A stretch of 64,000 nucleotides of DNA, taken from assembly GCA_003164135.1 (NCBI GenBank), contig PLSD01000048.1:62001-126000 (forward strand), read 5' to 3'. Below are positions 26,504-36,398 of the stretch, piece after piece (within the stretch, counting starts at the first letter, position 1; every line of letters begins with the position of its first letter). A program made the translations under genes and the position numbers. Below the pieces are notes generated by a model. The model searched no databases. It saw only the letters and a list, made by a program, of their open reading frames with translations, and was not told the DNA's origin. This DNA is from Acetobacteraceae bacterium (GTDB lineage: Bacteria > Pseudomonadota > Alphaproteobacteria > Acetobacterales > Acetobacteraceae).

Positions 26504-26824
26504 ATGATCGTCGCCACCACTGAAAACATTGCGAACCACCGCGTGCGTGAAACCCTCGGCCAGTGCTTCGGCGTCGTCGTGCGCAGCCGCGGCCTCGGCG
26601 GCAACATCATGGCCGGCCTGCGCTCCATCGTCGGCGGGGAAATCATCGAATATACCAAAATGCTGGAGGAAGCCCGCCGCCACGCCGTCGACCGCATGGT
26701 CGCCAACGCCACCCTCATGGGCGCCAACGCCATCACCATGATGCGCTTCGACTCCTCGGAAATGGGCCAGACCATGAGCGAGGTCGTCGCCTACGGCACC
26801 GCCGTCATCATCGAGCCGGCGTAA
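26504..26824 (+). CDS. YbjQ/UPF0145 family protein
   Basis: 106 residues, ATG at 26504 preceded by AAGGGA. It is the compact YbjQ (DUF74, heavy-metal-binding-like) fold: a VATTENIANHRVRETLGQ start, VVRSRGLGGNIMAGLRSIVGGEI in the middle, then EARRHAVDRMVANATLMGANA and a YGTAVII end. Members form pentamers; no enzyme activity is established, and metal binding is only proposed. The next gene starts 3 bp after its stop, so the two are cotranscribed. Both run opposite to ftsZ and lpxC. Confidence 0.88.
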   Translation: MIVATTENIANHRVRETLGQCFGVVVRSRGLGGNIMAGLRSIVGGEIIEYTKMLEEARRHAVDRMVANATLMGANAITMMRFDSSEMGQTMSEVVAYGTAVIIEPA

Positions 26825-26827
26825 CCC

Positions 26828-27115
26828 ATGCTGCGCGGCTTCGTTATCGGCTTCGGTATCCTCCTCACCACCGCCGGCGCCATCGGGCTGCTCACCGGCG
26901 CCGGCCCCAGCCTGCTCGGCCCGCTCCTCTTCGGCGTCCTCCTGCTCATCGGCACCCTGCTGGAAAAACGCTACTGGCCCAACAGCGCCTCACCCCCAGG
27001 CCCCGGCTGGGAACCCACCGGCGAGCGCTTCCACGACCCCGCCAAAGGCGGCGAGGTCGAGGTCTGGTACAACAAAATCAGCGGCCAACGCCGCTACGTG
27101 CGCAGCCCTCAATAA
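26828..27115 (+). CDS. Small two-helix membrane protein
   Basis: 95 residues, not assignable to a family. Two hydrophobic helices (residues ~4-25 and ~30-45) are joined by a Gly/Pro turn (GAGPSLLGP), then a hydrophilic tail of about 50 residues carries WEPTGERFHDP and VEVWYNKISGQRRYVR, which looks like a small soluble beta-strand motif. It follows the YbjQ gene by 3 bp. A strong bidirectional hairpin starts right after its stop. Function is unknown; an inner-membrane small protein working with YbjQ is possible. Confidence 0.7.
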   Translation: MLRGFVIGFGILLTTAGAIGLLTGAGPSLLGPLLFGVLLLIGTLLEKRYWPNSASPPGPGWEPTGERFHDPAKGGEVEVWYNKISGQRRYVRSPQ

Positions 27116-27145
27116 AAAAGGGGCAGGAAAACCCCTGCCCCTTTT
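27116..27145. terminator. Bidirectional Rho-independent terminator
   Basis: Perfect 12-bp stem AAAAGGGGCAGG/CCTGCCCCTTTT with a 6-base loop, starting at the base after the upstream stop. The A/T ends give a T tract on both strands, so it should stop both the ybjQ-membrane protein transcript and, 20 bp after ftsZ, the whole dcw transcript. Confidence 0.9.
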
Positions 27146-27164
27146 CATCACATCAAACCCGCGC

Positions 27165-28640
27165 TCAGTTATTCCGGCGCAGGAAAGCCGGAATTTCCAG
27201 CCCGATTTCATCAATCTGCGCCGGACGCACAGCGGCGCGCGCCGGTTCGCGGGCTTCCGCATTTATCGCCGGCTCCTGCCGGTGCGGCTGCGCCGGTGCC
27301 GGTGCTTTCGCGCCGCCAAACCCGAACACGGACTTAAAGATGCTCGTGCTACGCGGCGCTTCGGCGGCACGATGCGCCTCGGGCGCCACGGCGGCACGCA
27401 CATGCGGCGCCGGGCGAACGGCGGCAGGCTGCTGCAGCACGATCGTCGGTTCACCCAGTTCCAGCTCATCACTGCCACGGCCCGCATAGGCCTTGGAAAG
27501 CAACGGAGCCGCCGGCGGCTCAGGCACATAACCAGCCTGGCGCGAAACCGGCGCCCCCTGCTGGCCACCGTTCTGCTGCCCGCCATTCTGGCTCACGGCC
27601 TGCGCCGGAAAACCAACAGGCTCGGCGCTACCACCATTCACCACCTGCAACTTGGGCATCTGCTGCGGCGCGCTGTCGATACCCGTGGCAACCACGGACA
27701 CGCGAATACGCCCAGCCATGCTCTCGTCCAGCGACATGCCGAACATGATGTTCGCATCCTTGTCGACTTCCTCGCCAATCCGGTGCGCCGCCTGATCAAC
27801 TTCAAACAGCGTCACATCCGAGCCGCCGGTGATGTTGATGAGCAAGCCATGCGCGCCCTTCATGTTGGTATCTTCCAGCAACGGATTGCTGATCGCGGCT
27901 TCCGCGGCGCGGATCGCACGATCCTCGCCCTCAGCCTCGCCGGTCCCCATCATCGCCTTGCCCATCACGGACATCACGGAGCGGATATCGGCATAGTCCA
28001 GGTTCACAATGCCCGGCAGCACCATCAAATCGGTCACGCCGCGCACGCCCATGTACAGCACGTTATCGGCCATCTCGAAGGCCTCTTTCCAACCGGTGCG
28101 CTCGTTCGCAACTTTAAAGAGATTCTGGTTGGGAATAACAATCAGCGTATCAACGTAGGCCTGGAGTTCGGCAATCCCTTCCTCGGCTGCGCGCATGCGC
28201 TTCTTGCCCTCGAAGGCGAAAGGCTTGGTCACCACGCCAACGGTCAGAATGTTACGCTCGCGGGCCATGCGCGCAATCACCGGCGCCGCCCCCGTGCCCG
28301 TCCCGCCGCCCATGCCGGCGGTGATGAACACCATATGCGTATCTTCCAAGTGCCGCGCCAGATCGTCAGCGGCTTCATCGGCCGAGGCCTTACCCACTTC
28401 CGGGCGGCCACCCGCACCATTGCCTTGGGTCAGATGCGGCCCAAGCTGAATGCGTTTTTCCGCCAGTGAGCGCTGCAACTGCTGCGCATCGGTGTTGGCG
28501 ACAACAAAATCCACGCCCGGCAAATTGAGCATGATCATGTTGTTCACGGCATTGCACCCGCCGCCGCCAACGCCGAAAACGGTTATCCGGGGCGTGAAGT
28601 CTGTATGCGACGTCTTCTGGATCGTCAGGTTCAGGGTCAT
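27165..28640 (-). CDS. ftsZ: Cell division GTPase FtsZ
   Basis: Tubulin homologue that polymerises into the Z ring at midcell. 491 residues: [13 protein letters not shown] near 24-36, the tubulin signature GGGTGTG at 111-117, and a [23 protein letters not shown] helix-strand block. After residue ~340 a Gln/Pro/Ala-rich linker of about 130 residues precedes the C-terminal peptide [13 protein letters not shown] that binds FtsA, ZipA-like anchors or MinC. The linker is long, as in other Alphaproteobacteria. Last gene of the dcw run, 47 bp after ftsA, followed by the 27116-27145 terminator. Confidence 0.98.
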   Translation of the reverse strand: MTLNLTIQKTSHTDFTPRITVFGVGGGGCNAVNNMIMLNLPGVDFVVANTDAQQLQRSLAEKRIQLGPHLTQGNGAGGRPEVGKASADEAADDLARHLEDTHMVFITAGMGGGTGTGAAPVIARMARERNILTVGVVTKPFAFEGKKRMRAAEEGIAELQAYVDTLIVIPNQNLFKVANERTGWKEAFEMADNVLYMGVRGVTDLMVLPGIVNLDYADIRSVMSVMGKAMMGTGEAEGEDRAIRAAEAAISNPLLEDTNMKGAHGLLINITGGSDVTLFEVDQAAHRIGEEVDKDANIMFGMSLDESMAGRIRVSVVATGIDSAPQQMPKLQVVNGGSAEPVGFPAQAVSQNGGQQNGGQQGAPVSRQAGYVPEPPAAPLLSKAYAGRGSDELELGEPTIVLQQPAAVRPAPHVRAAVAPEAHRAAEAPRSTSIFKSVFGFGGAKAPAPAQPHRQEPAINAEAREPARAAVRPAQIDEIGLEIPAFLRRNN

Positions 28641-28687
28641 GGCTATCTCCTCAGGGAAGTATCGGTAACGAACGCTTCGATTTCATG

Positions 28688-29998
28688 TCAAACACGATTT
28701 TTCAAAAAATCGACGAGACCACGGAACCATCCGCCGCCCCGCTCACTCTCAAAATTTATATCCTGCATGGTCTGGCCTTCGCCGGTGGCAAAAGCGAGCA
28801 ATCCCACCAGCGTCGCAAAGTTCGGCGCGCTCGCGGAATCCGGCAGCCCGATCATTCCGCCCGGCCGGCCGAGCCTTACATTCCGTTCCAGGATCTGGGC
28901 GCTAAGTTCACGCACACCTCCCAGTTGCGAAGCCCCGCCGGTCAACACCACCCGCGACCCCGCCGCATTGCCAAGTCCGGCTGTTTCCAACTGCTCCTTG
29001 ACCATTTCAAAAATTTCCTCCAGCCGCGGCCGGATCACACTTATCAACATGGAGCGCGGCATTTTCGCAATCTGGTGCTCATCCTCGCCCACCTGCGGCA
29101 CCGGCAGCAGCTCACGCTCGTCATCCGGGCTGCCCTGGCAATTGCCATACAGCGCCTTTAACCGTTCCGCATGCGCGACTGACGTCGAGAAGCCCCGCGC
29201 AATATCATTGGTGACATGAATCCCCCCCAACGGAATCTGCGCCGTATGCACCACCTGGCCTTCGGAGAACACGGCCATTGAGGTCGTGCCCCCGCCCATG
29301 TCGATCACCGTCGCCCCCAGCTCGCGCTCATCGCCCACCAGCGATGACAACCCAGCCGCCATCGGCGCCGAAACAAGTGCCGCGATATCCAACTCGCAAC
29401 GCGAGAGACACGCCGAGAGCGTGCGCAGCGCCGTATTGCCCGCATCCACCACATGCAACTGCGCCGAGAGCGTATCGCAAAACAACCCGCGCGGATCGAG
29501 CACCCCTTGCGTCTCGTCGGTGGAAAAACTCAACGGCAGCGCATGGATCGTCGCCCGCCCTTCGGTCGCCGCCCGCGTCCGCGCCTCGCGCACCACGCGC
29601 TTGACATCCTCGGCCGTCACCGCCCGGCCATCCACCGGCCACTGCACACTGAACAACCGCGATTCCGGCTGCCCGCAGGAGAGATTCACATACACTGACT
29701 TCAGCCGCATATCGGCCATATCCTCGGCCGCTCCCACCGCCGCGCGGATCGCCTTCTCCGCCTCGTCGAGGTCCACAATGCCGCCGGACTTAATCCCCCG
29801 GCTCTTCTGCCAGCCAAACCCCAGCGCCCGTAGGCGCCCATCGGATTCCGCCCGCCCGATCAGGCAGGCGATCTTGGTCGAACCAATATCCAACACACCA
29901 AACGGCCCCGAGCGCACCGCCTTGCTGCGCAGCGTATCATCGGGCGGCGGTTTAATCCCGCGCTCCAGCGCGGGACCACGGCGAGACATATCATTCAT
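28688..29998 (-). CDS. ftsA: Cell division protein FtsA
   Basis: Actin-fold membrane tether for the Z ring. 436 residues: phosphate-1 loop VLDIGSTKIACLIG near 35, a 1C subdomain around 95-175, phosphate-2 IDMGGGTTSMAVF, and adenosine motif VVLTGGASQLGG. The C-terminus GGWFRGLVDFLKNRV is the amphipathic membrane-targeting helix. About 30 extra residues precede the core. It follows ftsQ by 15 bp and precedes ftsZ by 47 bp, so the ftsQAZ trio is intact. Confidence 0.97.
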   Translation of the reverse strand: MNDMSRRGPALERGIKPPPDDTLRSKAVRSGPFGVLDIGSTKIACLIGRAESDGRLRALGFGWQKSRGIKSGGIVDLDEAEKAIRAAVGAAEDMADMRLKSVYVNLSCGQPESRLFSVQWPVDGRAVTAEDVKRVVREARTRAATEGRATIHALPLSFSTDETQGVLDPRGLFCDTLSAQLHVVDAGNTALRTLSACLSRCELDIAALVSAPMAAGLSSLVGDERELGATVIDMGGGTTSMAVFSEGQVVHTAQIPLGGIHVTNDIARGFSTSVAHAERLKALYGNCQGSPDDERELLPVPQVGEDEHQIAKMPRSMLISVIRPRLEEIFEMVKEQLETAGLGNAAGSRVVLTGGASQLGGVRELSAQILERNVRLGRPGGMIGLPDSASAPNFATLVGLLAFATGEGQTMQDINFESERGGGWFRGLVDFLKNRV

Positions 29999-30013
29999 GC
30001 TGCATCTCCACCT

Positions 30014-30958
30014 TCATGTATGGTCATCCTTGGCGGACGGCGTGCTCACCGTGGCACTCGGGTACGGGCGCACCACCAGCTTTCCCGCCAGGCGCAGGTC
30101 GATCACTTCAACCGGCCGGTCGAGCAACTGCATGCTGGTCTGCAACGCGCCAAGCTGATTAATCGCATCCTGCTCACCCGTGGCCGGCAGTTTCACCAAG
30201 GCCTGGTCTTTCAAAATCAAATTCCAGCGCAGCCCATCCACCCGCTCCGCCGCCGTCACCCGCGCCGCCAGCGCCGGCACCGCCTGCAACTCGGTCACCA
30301 GTGTCTGCGCATTCTGCGGCGCATCCGCCCCCGTCAGCAGCAACAGCGAAGGCTCGCGCCGCTTCGCCGCTGCCGCATCCTGCCCGGCGATCACATTCCC
30401 CGCCTTGTCGATCAGCACAAACCGCAGCGCCGTACCGTTGCCCCCGCCGGTCTGCCAGATCGCATAGGCCCCCCGCTCGGTCACACTCACAATCAAAATC
30501 CCCGGCAGCACGCGCTCCACCGTGGCACTCTGCACCGGCCCCAACTGCTCCACGCGCGCCTGCACGGCCCCCAACGAAAACCCCAGGCTCGGCGACCCCG
30601 GCTGCACGCCAATCGCCGCCTGCAACGCCGCCTGGTCCGTGGTCGGCGCGCCCACAATCTCCACCTTGGAAATCCGCAAGCCCGCATCCGCCGCCAGTTC
30701 CGCCAGCCCAAACCCATTATGGCGCACCACTACGGGTGTTGGCGTAATCGCCGGCAGCGAGCGCACCAACTCCGAGCCGACAATCAACACCGATGCCACG
30801 CCCAGCACCCACAACCCCGGCTTCAGGCTACGCTTCACCCGCCGGAAATACAGCTTGCTCGTGCTCAGCCGGTCCTGCGGCGCCGCGACCTTCTTCGTCC
30901 GTGCACGAGGAGGTGCCGGAGCAATCACGGGCCGGGCGGTGGCACTTACACGCGACAT
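30014..30958 (-). CDS. ftsQ: Cell division protein FtsQ
   Basis: 314-residue bitopic divisome protein linking early and late division proteins (partners FtsB and FtsL). A ~48-residue basic cytoplasmic tail (RARTKKVAAPQ, YFRRVKRS) precedes one membrane helix at ~50-68 (PGLWVLGVASVLIVGSELV). A POTRA domain follows (ISKVEIVGAPTTDQAALQAA) and then the beta domain (RVLPGILIVSVTERGAYAIW). The ATG at 30958 is used because longer in-frame starts run into ddl and lack homology; it overlaps the ddl 3' end by 13 bp. Confidence 0.93.
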   Translation of the reverse strand: MSRVSATARPVIAPAPPRARTKKVAAPQDRLSTSKLYFRRVKRSLKPGLWVLGVASVLIVGSELVRSLPAITPTPVVVRHNGFGLAELAADAGLRISKVEIVGAPTTDQAALQAAIGVQPGSPSLGFSLGAVQARVEQLGPVQSATVERVLPGILIVSVTERGAYAIWQTGGGNGTALRFVLIDKAGNVIAGQDAAAAKRREPSLLLLTGADAPQNAQTLVTELQAVPALAARVTAAERVDGLRWNLILKDQALVKLPATGEQDAINQLGALQTSMQLLDRPVEVIDLRLAGKLVVRPYPSATVSTPSAKDDHT

Positions 30959-31851
30959 GCGGCCCGCTCCACCATCCAGGCGCACAACGCCGGGAAATCC
31001 ATCCCCACATAACGCGCCTGCTCGGGCAACAGCGAGGTCGCCGTCATGCCCGGCTGCGTATTCACTTCCAGCAGCACCAGCCGCCCGCTCGCATCGTCGT
31101 AACGCAAATCCGCCCGGCTCGCGCCCCGGCACCCCAGCGCCCGGTGCGCCGCCAGCGCCACATCGCGCGCCTGCTGCGCCACTTCGGCGGGAATATCCGC
31201 CGGCACCACATGGCGCGACCCACCAGCCGAATATTTCGCGTGATAGTCATAGAAACTCTCTTCCGAGAGAATTTCCGTCACCACCAGCGCATGGTCATCC
31301 AGCACGCCAACGGTCAGTTCGCGCCCCGGAATAAACTGCTCCACCATCGCCGGCCCGTAATGCCAGTCCTTCACAATCCGCGCCCGGCTGTTATCGCCCG
31401 GCTTCACGATATGCACGCCCACCGAGGACCCCTCGTTCACCGGCTTCACCACATAAGGCGGCGGCAACGGATCATGGTCAGCCAACTCGGCAATATCAAT
31501 AATCCGGTGCGGCGCCACCGGCAGCCCGGCATGCGCGAACACCGCCTTCGCCGCGGCCTTATCCATCGCCAGCGCCGAGGCCCGCACGCCCGAATGCGTG
31601 TAAGGAATTCCAAGATAATCCAGCACGCCCTGAATCGTGCCATCCTCGCCAAAGCGCCCATGCAGCGCGTTGAACACCACATCCGGCGCTGGCGTCAGCG
31701 CCGCGATCACCGCGCGCAAATCCTCACCAACTTCCACCCGCGTCACTTCAAACCCTGCCGTGCGCAAAGCCGCGATCACCTGCTCGCCCGAGCGCAGTGA
31801 AACCTCACGTTCGGCGGACATACCGCCCAGCAAAACCGCGACGCGCATCAT
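30946..31851 (-). CDS. ddl: D-alanine--D-alanine ligase
   Basis: Joins two D-alanines with ATP for the UDP-MurNAc-pentapeptide stem. 301 residues, normal length for DdlB. N-terminal VLLGGMSAEREVSLRSG, the substrate region GRFGEDGTIQGVLDYLGIPY, ATP-grasp blocks VVKPVNEGSSVGV and GRELTVGVL, and LLEVNTQPGMT near the end with the magnesium-binding Glu/Asn. Its ATG overlaps the murB stop (31848-31851). Confidence 0.97.
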   Translation of the reverse strand: MMRVAVLLGGMSAEREVSLRSGEQVIAALRTAGFEVTRVEVGEDLRAVIAALTPAPDVVFNALHGRFGEDGTIQGVLDYLGIPYTHSGVRASALAMDKAAAKAVFAHAGLPVAPHRIIDIAELADHDPLPPPYVVKPVNEGSSVGVHIVKPGDNSRARIVKDWHYGPAMVEQFIPGRELTVGVLDDHALVVTEILSEESFYDYHAKYSAGGSRHVVPADIPAEVAQQARDVALAAHRALGCRGASRADLRYDDASGRLVLLEVNTQPGMTATSLLPEQARYVGMDFPALCAWMVERAACRV

Positions 31852-32744
31852 CCAGGTACCCCAATCCGCTTAATTTCCCACCGCAACGAAACCCCGGTCT
31901 TCTTCTCCACACGGGCACGCAAATCCTCGCCCAACCCTTCCAGATCAGCCGCGCTCGCCTCTCCGGTATTAATGAGGAAATTACAATGAAGTTCCGAAAC
32001 CTGCGCACCACCGCGCTTCAAGCCCCGGCACCCGGCGGCATCAATCAGCTCCCACGCCTTCTGGTCCGGCGGATTGGCAAACGTCGAGCCGCCCGTTCGC
32101 GCCCGCACCGGCTGGCTCGCCTCGCGGCTGGACTTTATCTGCGCCATCTTTGCCGCAATCGCCTTGGCATCCCCCCGCCGCGCCCGCAACCGCGCCCGCA
32201 CCACCACCGCATCCGCCGGCAAATTCGCGTGGCGATAGCTCAAACCAAGCGTATGCGCCGGCACGCGCACCAGATCGCCCGAGCGGGTCACAATCTCCAC
32301 CCAGTCGAGCACCTGCGCCATGTCCCCGCCGTAAGCGCCCGCATTCATCGCCACCGCGCCGCCAATGGTGCCCGGAATGCCTGAGAGAAACTCCAGCCCC
32401 GCAAACCCCGCCGCCGCCGCGTGTTCGCCCACGGTCACATCCAGCGCCGCCGCCCCGGCAATAATGCCGTCCTCTTCCACAACAATCCCGCCAAACCCGC
32501 GCGCAAGCTTGATCACCACGCCGTTGATCCCGCCATCGCGCACAATCAAATTAGATGCGGCGCCAATCACCGTCACCGGCATCTCCAACGGCAATTCCTT
32601 CAGGAACGCGCAAAGGTCTTCCGCATCCGCCGGCCGTACCAAAAATTCCGCCGGCCCGCCCACGCGGAACCACGTCATCGGCGCCAGCACGGCATCGCGC
32701 ACCACCCGCCCGCGAATTTCCGGAATGACCAGGCTCGTCATCAT
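31848..32744 (-). CDS. murB: UDP-N-acetylenolpyruvoylglucosamine reductase
   Basis: FAD enzyme that reduces enolpyruvyl-UDP-GlcNAc to UDP-MurNAc. 298 residues from the ATG overlapping the murC stop; a second ATG follows directly (32741). FAD-binding segments are [17 protein letters not shown] and [19 protein letters not shown]; the [23 protein letters not shown] block and the late [18 protein letters not shown] stretch with the proton-donor Ser are present. It sits between murC and ddl in the usual dcw order. Confidence 0.96.
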   Translation of the reverse strand: MMTSLVIPEIRGRVVRDAVLAPMTWFRVGGPAEFLVRPADAEDLCAFLKELPLEMPVTVIGAASNLIVRDGGINGVVIKLARGFGGIVVEEDGIIAGAAALDVTVGEHAAAAGFAGLEFLSGIPGTIGGAVAMNAGAYGGDMAQVLDWVEIVTRSGDLVRVPAHTLGLSYRHANLPADAVVVRARLRARRGDAKAIAAKMAQIKSSREASQPVRARTGGSTFANPPDQKAWELIDAAGCRGLKRGGAQVSELHCNFLINTGEASAADLEGLGEDLRARVEKKTGVSLRWEIKRIGVPG

Positions 32745-34174
32745 AGCCGCGCCCTCGGCCGGGACGCATCCTGCAACCCCTGCAACTGCACCGGCAACGC
32801 CGCGGCCCAATGCGTAATGCTCCCCGCCCCCAGGCAGATCACAAAATCCCCCTGCCGGGCAATCGCATGCACCATTTCCGCCAAATGCGACGGATCGGTC
32901 AAAGCCACCACCTGCCGGTGTCCTCTCGCGCGTAAACCTTCAACCAGCGCATCGCGGTCCACACCCTCAATCGGCGCCTCGCCGGCCGCATAAACATCCG
33001 CCACAATCACCGTCCCCGCATCATTCATGCAGGTGCAAAACTCCTCAAACAGTGACTGCAATCTCGTAAACCGGTGCGGCTGCACCACGGCCACCACATC
33101 GCGCGCGCCCGCCTGCCTTGCCGCCTTCAGCACGGCGGCAATTTCCACCGGATGATGCCCGTAGTCATCAATCACCGTAATCCCGCCCGCCTCGCCGGTC
33201 TTGGTAAAGCGCCGCTTCACCCCGGCAAAATTCGCCAGCGCCGCCTTAATCTGCGCCTCGGGAACATCCATCTCGGCCGCCACCGCAATCGCCGCCACCG
33301 CGTTGGACACATTATGGTTGCCCAACATCGGCAGCTTGAACGGCCCCATCCGCCGCGCCCGTTCGGAAATCCGGTCCGAGAACCGCACCTCGAACGTCGC
33401 GCCATCCTTGCCGGAAATAATCCGCTCCGCCCGCACATCCGCCTGCGGCGAAAATCCGTAGGTAATAATCCGATGATCCGACAGTAACGGGATCATCTGC
33501 TGCACCGCCGGATGGTCAATGCACAGCACCGCAAACCCATAAAACGGAATATTGGAAACGAACTGCCGGTACCCGGCCTCCATCGTCTCCCGGTCACCCC
33601 AATGGTCCAGATGTTCCGGGTCCATATTCGTCACAATGGCAATCACCGCCGGCAGTTTTAAAAAACTCCCATCGGATTCATCGGCTTCCACCACCATCCA
33701 GTCGCCCGCACCCAACCGCGTGTTGCTGCCATAGGCATTGATGATGCCGCCATTAATCACGGTCGGATCAAACCCCGCCCCCTCCAGCACCGCCGCCACC
33801 AGCGAGGTCGTCGTCGTCTTGCCATGCGTGCCGCCCACCGCCACGGCCCATTTCAACCGCATCAGCTCGGCCAGCATTTCCGCCCGCCGCACCACGGGGA
33901 TCAGCTTGCGCCGTGCCGCCACTACTTCGGGATTATCGCGCGGCACGGCGGTGGAAATCACCACCACCTGCGCATCGCCCAGATTCTTCGCGTCATGCCC
34001 AACGGCCACCGGAATCCCCGCCGCGCGCAACCGCGCCACATTGGCGCTCTCGGCAATATCGCTGCCCTGCACGGCATAGCCCAGCTCATGCAGCACCTCG
34101 GCAATACCAGACATGCCAATGCCGCCAATGCCGACAAAATGGATCTTCCCAATGGAAAGCGGCAGCGCCCTCAT
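32741..34174 (-). CDS. murC: UDP-N-acetylmuramate--L-alanine ligase
   Basis: Adds L-alanine, the first stem amino acid, to UDP-MurNAc with ATP. 477 residues. N-terminal Rossmann [25 protein letters not shown] loop [21 protein letters not shown] near 112, then [34 protein letters not shown] and [10 protein letters not shown] in the C-terminal domain. Starts on the ATG overlapping the murG stop; murB overlaps its own stop by 4 bp. Confidence 0.97.
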   Translation of the reverse strand: MRALPLSIGKIHFVGIGGIGMSGIAEVLHELGYAVQGSDIAESANVARLRAAGIPVAVGHDAKNLGDAQVVVISTAVPRDNPEVVAARRKLIPVVRRAEMLAELMRLKWAVAVGGTHGKTTTTSLVAAVLEGAGFDPTVINGGIINAYGSNTRLGAGDWMVVEADESDGSFLKLPAVIAIVTNMDPEHLDHWGDRETMEAGYRQFVSNIPFYGFAVLCIDHPAVQQMIPLLSDHRIITYGFSPQADVRAERIISGKDGATFEVRFSDRISERARRMGPFKLPMLGNHNVSNAVAAIAVAAEMDVPEAQIKAALANFAGVKRRFTKTGEAGGITVIDDYGHHPVEIAAVLKAARQAGARDVVAVVQPHRFTRLQSLFEEFCTCMNDAGTVIVADVYAAGEAPIEGVDRDALVEGLRARGHRQVVALTDPSHLAEMVHAIARQGDFVICLGAGSITHWAAALPVQLQGLQDASRPRARL

Positions 34175-35280
34175 GGCCGGGCTCCCACAACGCTCAACAC
34201 CATATCCGCCAACCGCTCAGCCGCATCCGCGCGCCCCGCATTCGCCGCCGCTTGCGCCGCCGCCACCAAAGTCTCAGGCTTCATCACAACACTTTCAATT
34301 TTATCCGCCAGCGCCTGGGCCGTCAGCCCAGCCTGGTCCATCCGCCAAGCGGCCCCCGCATCCGCCAGCGCATCCGCATTGGCGCGCTGGTGGTCATCAA
34401 TCGCACTCGGCAGCGGAATGAAAATCGCCGGCCGTCCCGCCACCGCAATCTCCGCCACGCTGGAAGCCCCAGCCCGCGCAATCACCAAATGGGCCCGCTG
34501 CAGCCGCGCCGCCACATCGGTGAAAAACGGCGCCAGCTCCGCCTCGATCCCCGCATCCTTCAACGCCACCCGCGCCGGCGCCAGTTCTTCCGCCCGGCAT
34601 TGCTGCATCACCACCAACCGCGCCCGCAGTTCCGCCGGCAGCAACGCCAGCGCCTGCGGAATCAGCGTGCCAAACACTTTCGCGCCCAGTGAGCCGCCCA
34701 GAATCAGCAACTCCACCTTTTCGCCCGGCGGCGTGTAACCCTCGCCATGCAGCGCCACCACCGCCGGCCGCACCGGATTACCCAGCAGCACGGTTTTCAC
34801 CCCCGCCGGAATCGCCGCCGTCTTTTCAAAACTCAACACCAGCACATCAGCCAGCCGCGCCAGCAACCGGTTCGCCCGCCCCAGCACCGCGTTCTGCTCA
34901 TGCAGCACAATCTTCGGCCGGCCGCTTAACAACACCGCCGCCACCACCGGCGGCACAGCCGGATACCCGCCAAACGCCACCACCGCCCCCGGCTGCAACG
35001 CCCGCAAAATCTTCCGCGCCTGCAACACACCTTTGGCCAAAGCCACCGCGCCATCCAGCGCCCGGCGCAAACTGCGCCCAGACAAACCAGCCCCCGCAAT
35101 CACATGCCGCTCCGCCTCGGCAAACACGGCTGACGACAACCCGCCCGAGCGCGCATCCGTCAGCAGCACCACCCGCTCGCCGCGCGCCAGCAACGCGCAA
35201 GCCAGCGCCTCCGCCGGGAAAAAATGCCCGCCCGTACCCCCGGCTGCAATCACCACCGGCCTGCGCACCGGGGCCCTCAC
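34171..35280 (-). CDS. murG: Undecaprenyl-PP-MurNAc-pentapeptide GlcNAc transferase
   Basis: Membrane-associated GT28 enzyme that turns lipid I into lipid II. 369 residues from a GTG at 35280, chosen because it overlaps the ftsW stop (GTGA) and places the first glycine loop [18 protein letters not shown] at the N-terminus as expected; longer in-frame extensions lie inside ftsW. Further motifs are [20 protein letters not shown] with [25 protein letters not shown], and the late [24 protein letters not shown] donor site. Confidence 0.95.
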   Translation of the reverse strand: MRAPVRRPVVIAAGGTGGHFFPAEALACALLARGERVVLLTDARSGGLSSAVFAEAERHVIAGAGLSGRSLRRALDGAVALAKGVLQARKILRALQPGAVVAFGGYPAVPPVVAAVLLSGRPKIVLHEQNAVLGRANRLLARLADVLVLSFEKTAAIPAGVKTVLLGNPVRPAVVALHGEGYTPPGEKVELLILGGSLGAKVFGTLIPQALALLPAELRARLVVMQQCRAEELAPARVALKDAGIEAELAPFFTDVAARLQRAHLVIARAGASSVAEIAVAGRPAIFIPLPSAIDDHQRANADALADAGAAWRMDQAGLTAQALADKIESVVMKPETLVAAAQAAANAGRADAAERLADMVLSVVGARP

Positions 35281-36398
35281 GTGTAATCCCCCTGGTGCCG
35301 CTTGCGCGTCAGCGCCAGCAAAAACCCCATCTGAATCGAAATCGCCAGCACCGAACTGCCGCCATAGGATATAAACGGCAGCGTCATGCCTTTCGTCGGA
35401 ATCAGCGACAGGGACGACGCCATGTTCACGAACGCCTGCAAGCCAAATCCCACAATCAACCCGCCCGCCGCCAGCACCACGAACAAATTCGGCTCCGCCA
35501 GCAACCGCACCAGTGCCCGCATCACAATCGCCGCGAACACAAAAATAATAAATCCGCAGAAGAACAGCCCGAACTCTTCCCCCGCCACGGCAAACACAAA
35601 ATCCGCCCGCGCATCCGGCAGATAATGCTTCACCTCCCCTTCGCCCGGCCCCAGCCCAAACATCCCACCATTGCCAAACGCCGAGAGCGCCGTCAGCGCC
35701 TGATACGCCGAGGTCTTGGTCGGATGCAGAAACAACTCCACCCGCGTATGCACATGGGAAATAAACAAAAACGCGCACACCCCGGCCACCGCCACCAGCA
35801 CCGCGGCAACGCTCACCCACTTCATCTCCATGCCGTCGAGATAAAACTGCGAGAACACCACCATGGTGAACAAAAACGTCATGCCGATATCCGGCTGCAT
35901 CTTCAGCAGCAGCGCCGTGATAAAAAACACCCCCAGCGCCGCCCGCTTACCCGGAAACCCCGGCGTACGCCGCGATTCCGCAATCAGCCACGCCGAAATA
36001 ATAATAAACCCCGGCCGCAAAAACTCGCTCGGCTGAATGGTGAATCCCGGCAGCGAAATCCAACGATGCGCCCCATCCACTTCCACACCATGCACCAGCG
36101 TGAATCCGGTGAGGAAGAAAAACACAATCCCCAGCCCCAGCGCGCTCAGCTTCACCTGCCGCAGCGAGAGCATGGACATCCCCAGCATCACCAGCCCGCC
36201 CAGCCCCAAAAAGAAAATCTGCCGGAGCATCGCCATGGTATGCGGATCGCTCAGATGCACGGAAATCCCCGGCGTCGCCGCCAGCGCCAGCACATAACCA
36301 ATGCCAATCAGCACCGCGATCGCCAACAGCGTCACGCGGTCCACGCTCCACCACCAACGCCCAATTATCGAAGTATCCGCGCGGGAAAGTGGCGGCAT
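35277..36398 (-). CDS. ftsW: Peptidoglycan glycosyltransferase FtsW
   Basis: SEDS-family septal glycan polymerase and FtsI partner. 373 residues, mostly membrane helices (for example VTLLAIAVLIGIGYVLALAA and IFFLGLGGLVMLGMSML). Family signatures include HRWISLPGFTIQPSEFLRPG with the catalytic-region Glu/Lys site, FVFAVAGEEFGLF, and the C-terminal TKGMTLPFISYGGSSVL. It shares one base with the murD stop upstream and 4 bp with murG downstream, so it is coupled to both. Confidence 0.96.
   Translation of the reverse strand: MPPLSRADTSIIGRWWWSVDRVTLLAIAVLIGIGYVLALAATPGISVHLSDPHTMAMLRQIFFLGLGGLVMLGMSMLSLRQVKLSALGLGIVFFFLTGFTLVHGVEVDGAHRWISLPGFTIQPSEFLRPGFIIISAWLIAESRRTPGFPGKRAALGVFFITALLLKMQPDIGMTFLFTMVVFSQFYLDGMEMKWVSVAAVLVAVAGVCAFLFISHVHTRVELFLHPTKTSAYQALTALSAFGNGGMFGLGPGEGEVKHYLPDARADFVFAVAGEEFGLFFCGFIIFVFAAIVMRALVRLLAEPNLFVVLAAGGLIVGFGLQAFVNMASSLSLIPTKGMTLPFISYGGSSVLAISIQMGFLLALTRKRHQGDYT

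Noticed and set aside
35281-35820. N-terminal extension of MurG
   Set aside because: The extension lies inside ftsW in another frame and has no family similarity; the GTG at 35280 gives the normal N-terminus.
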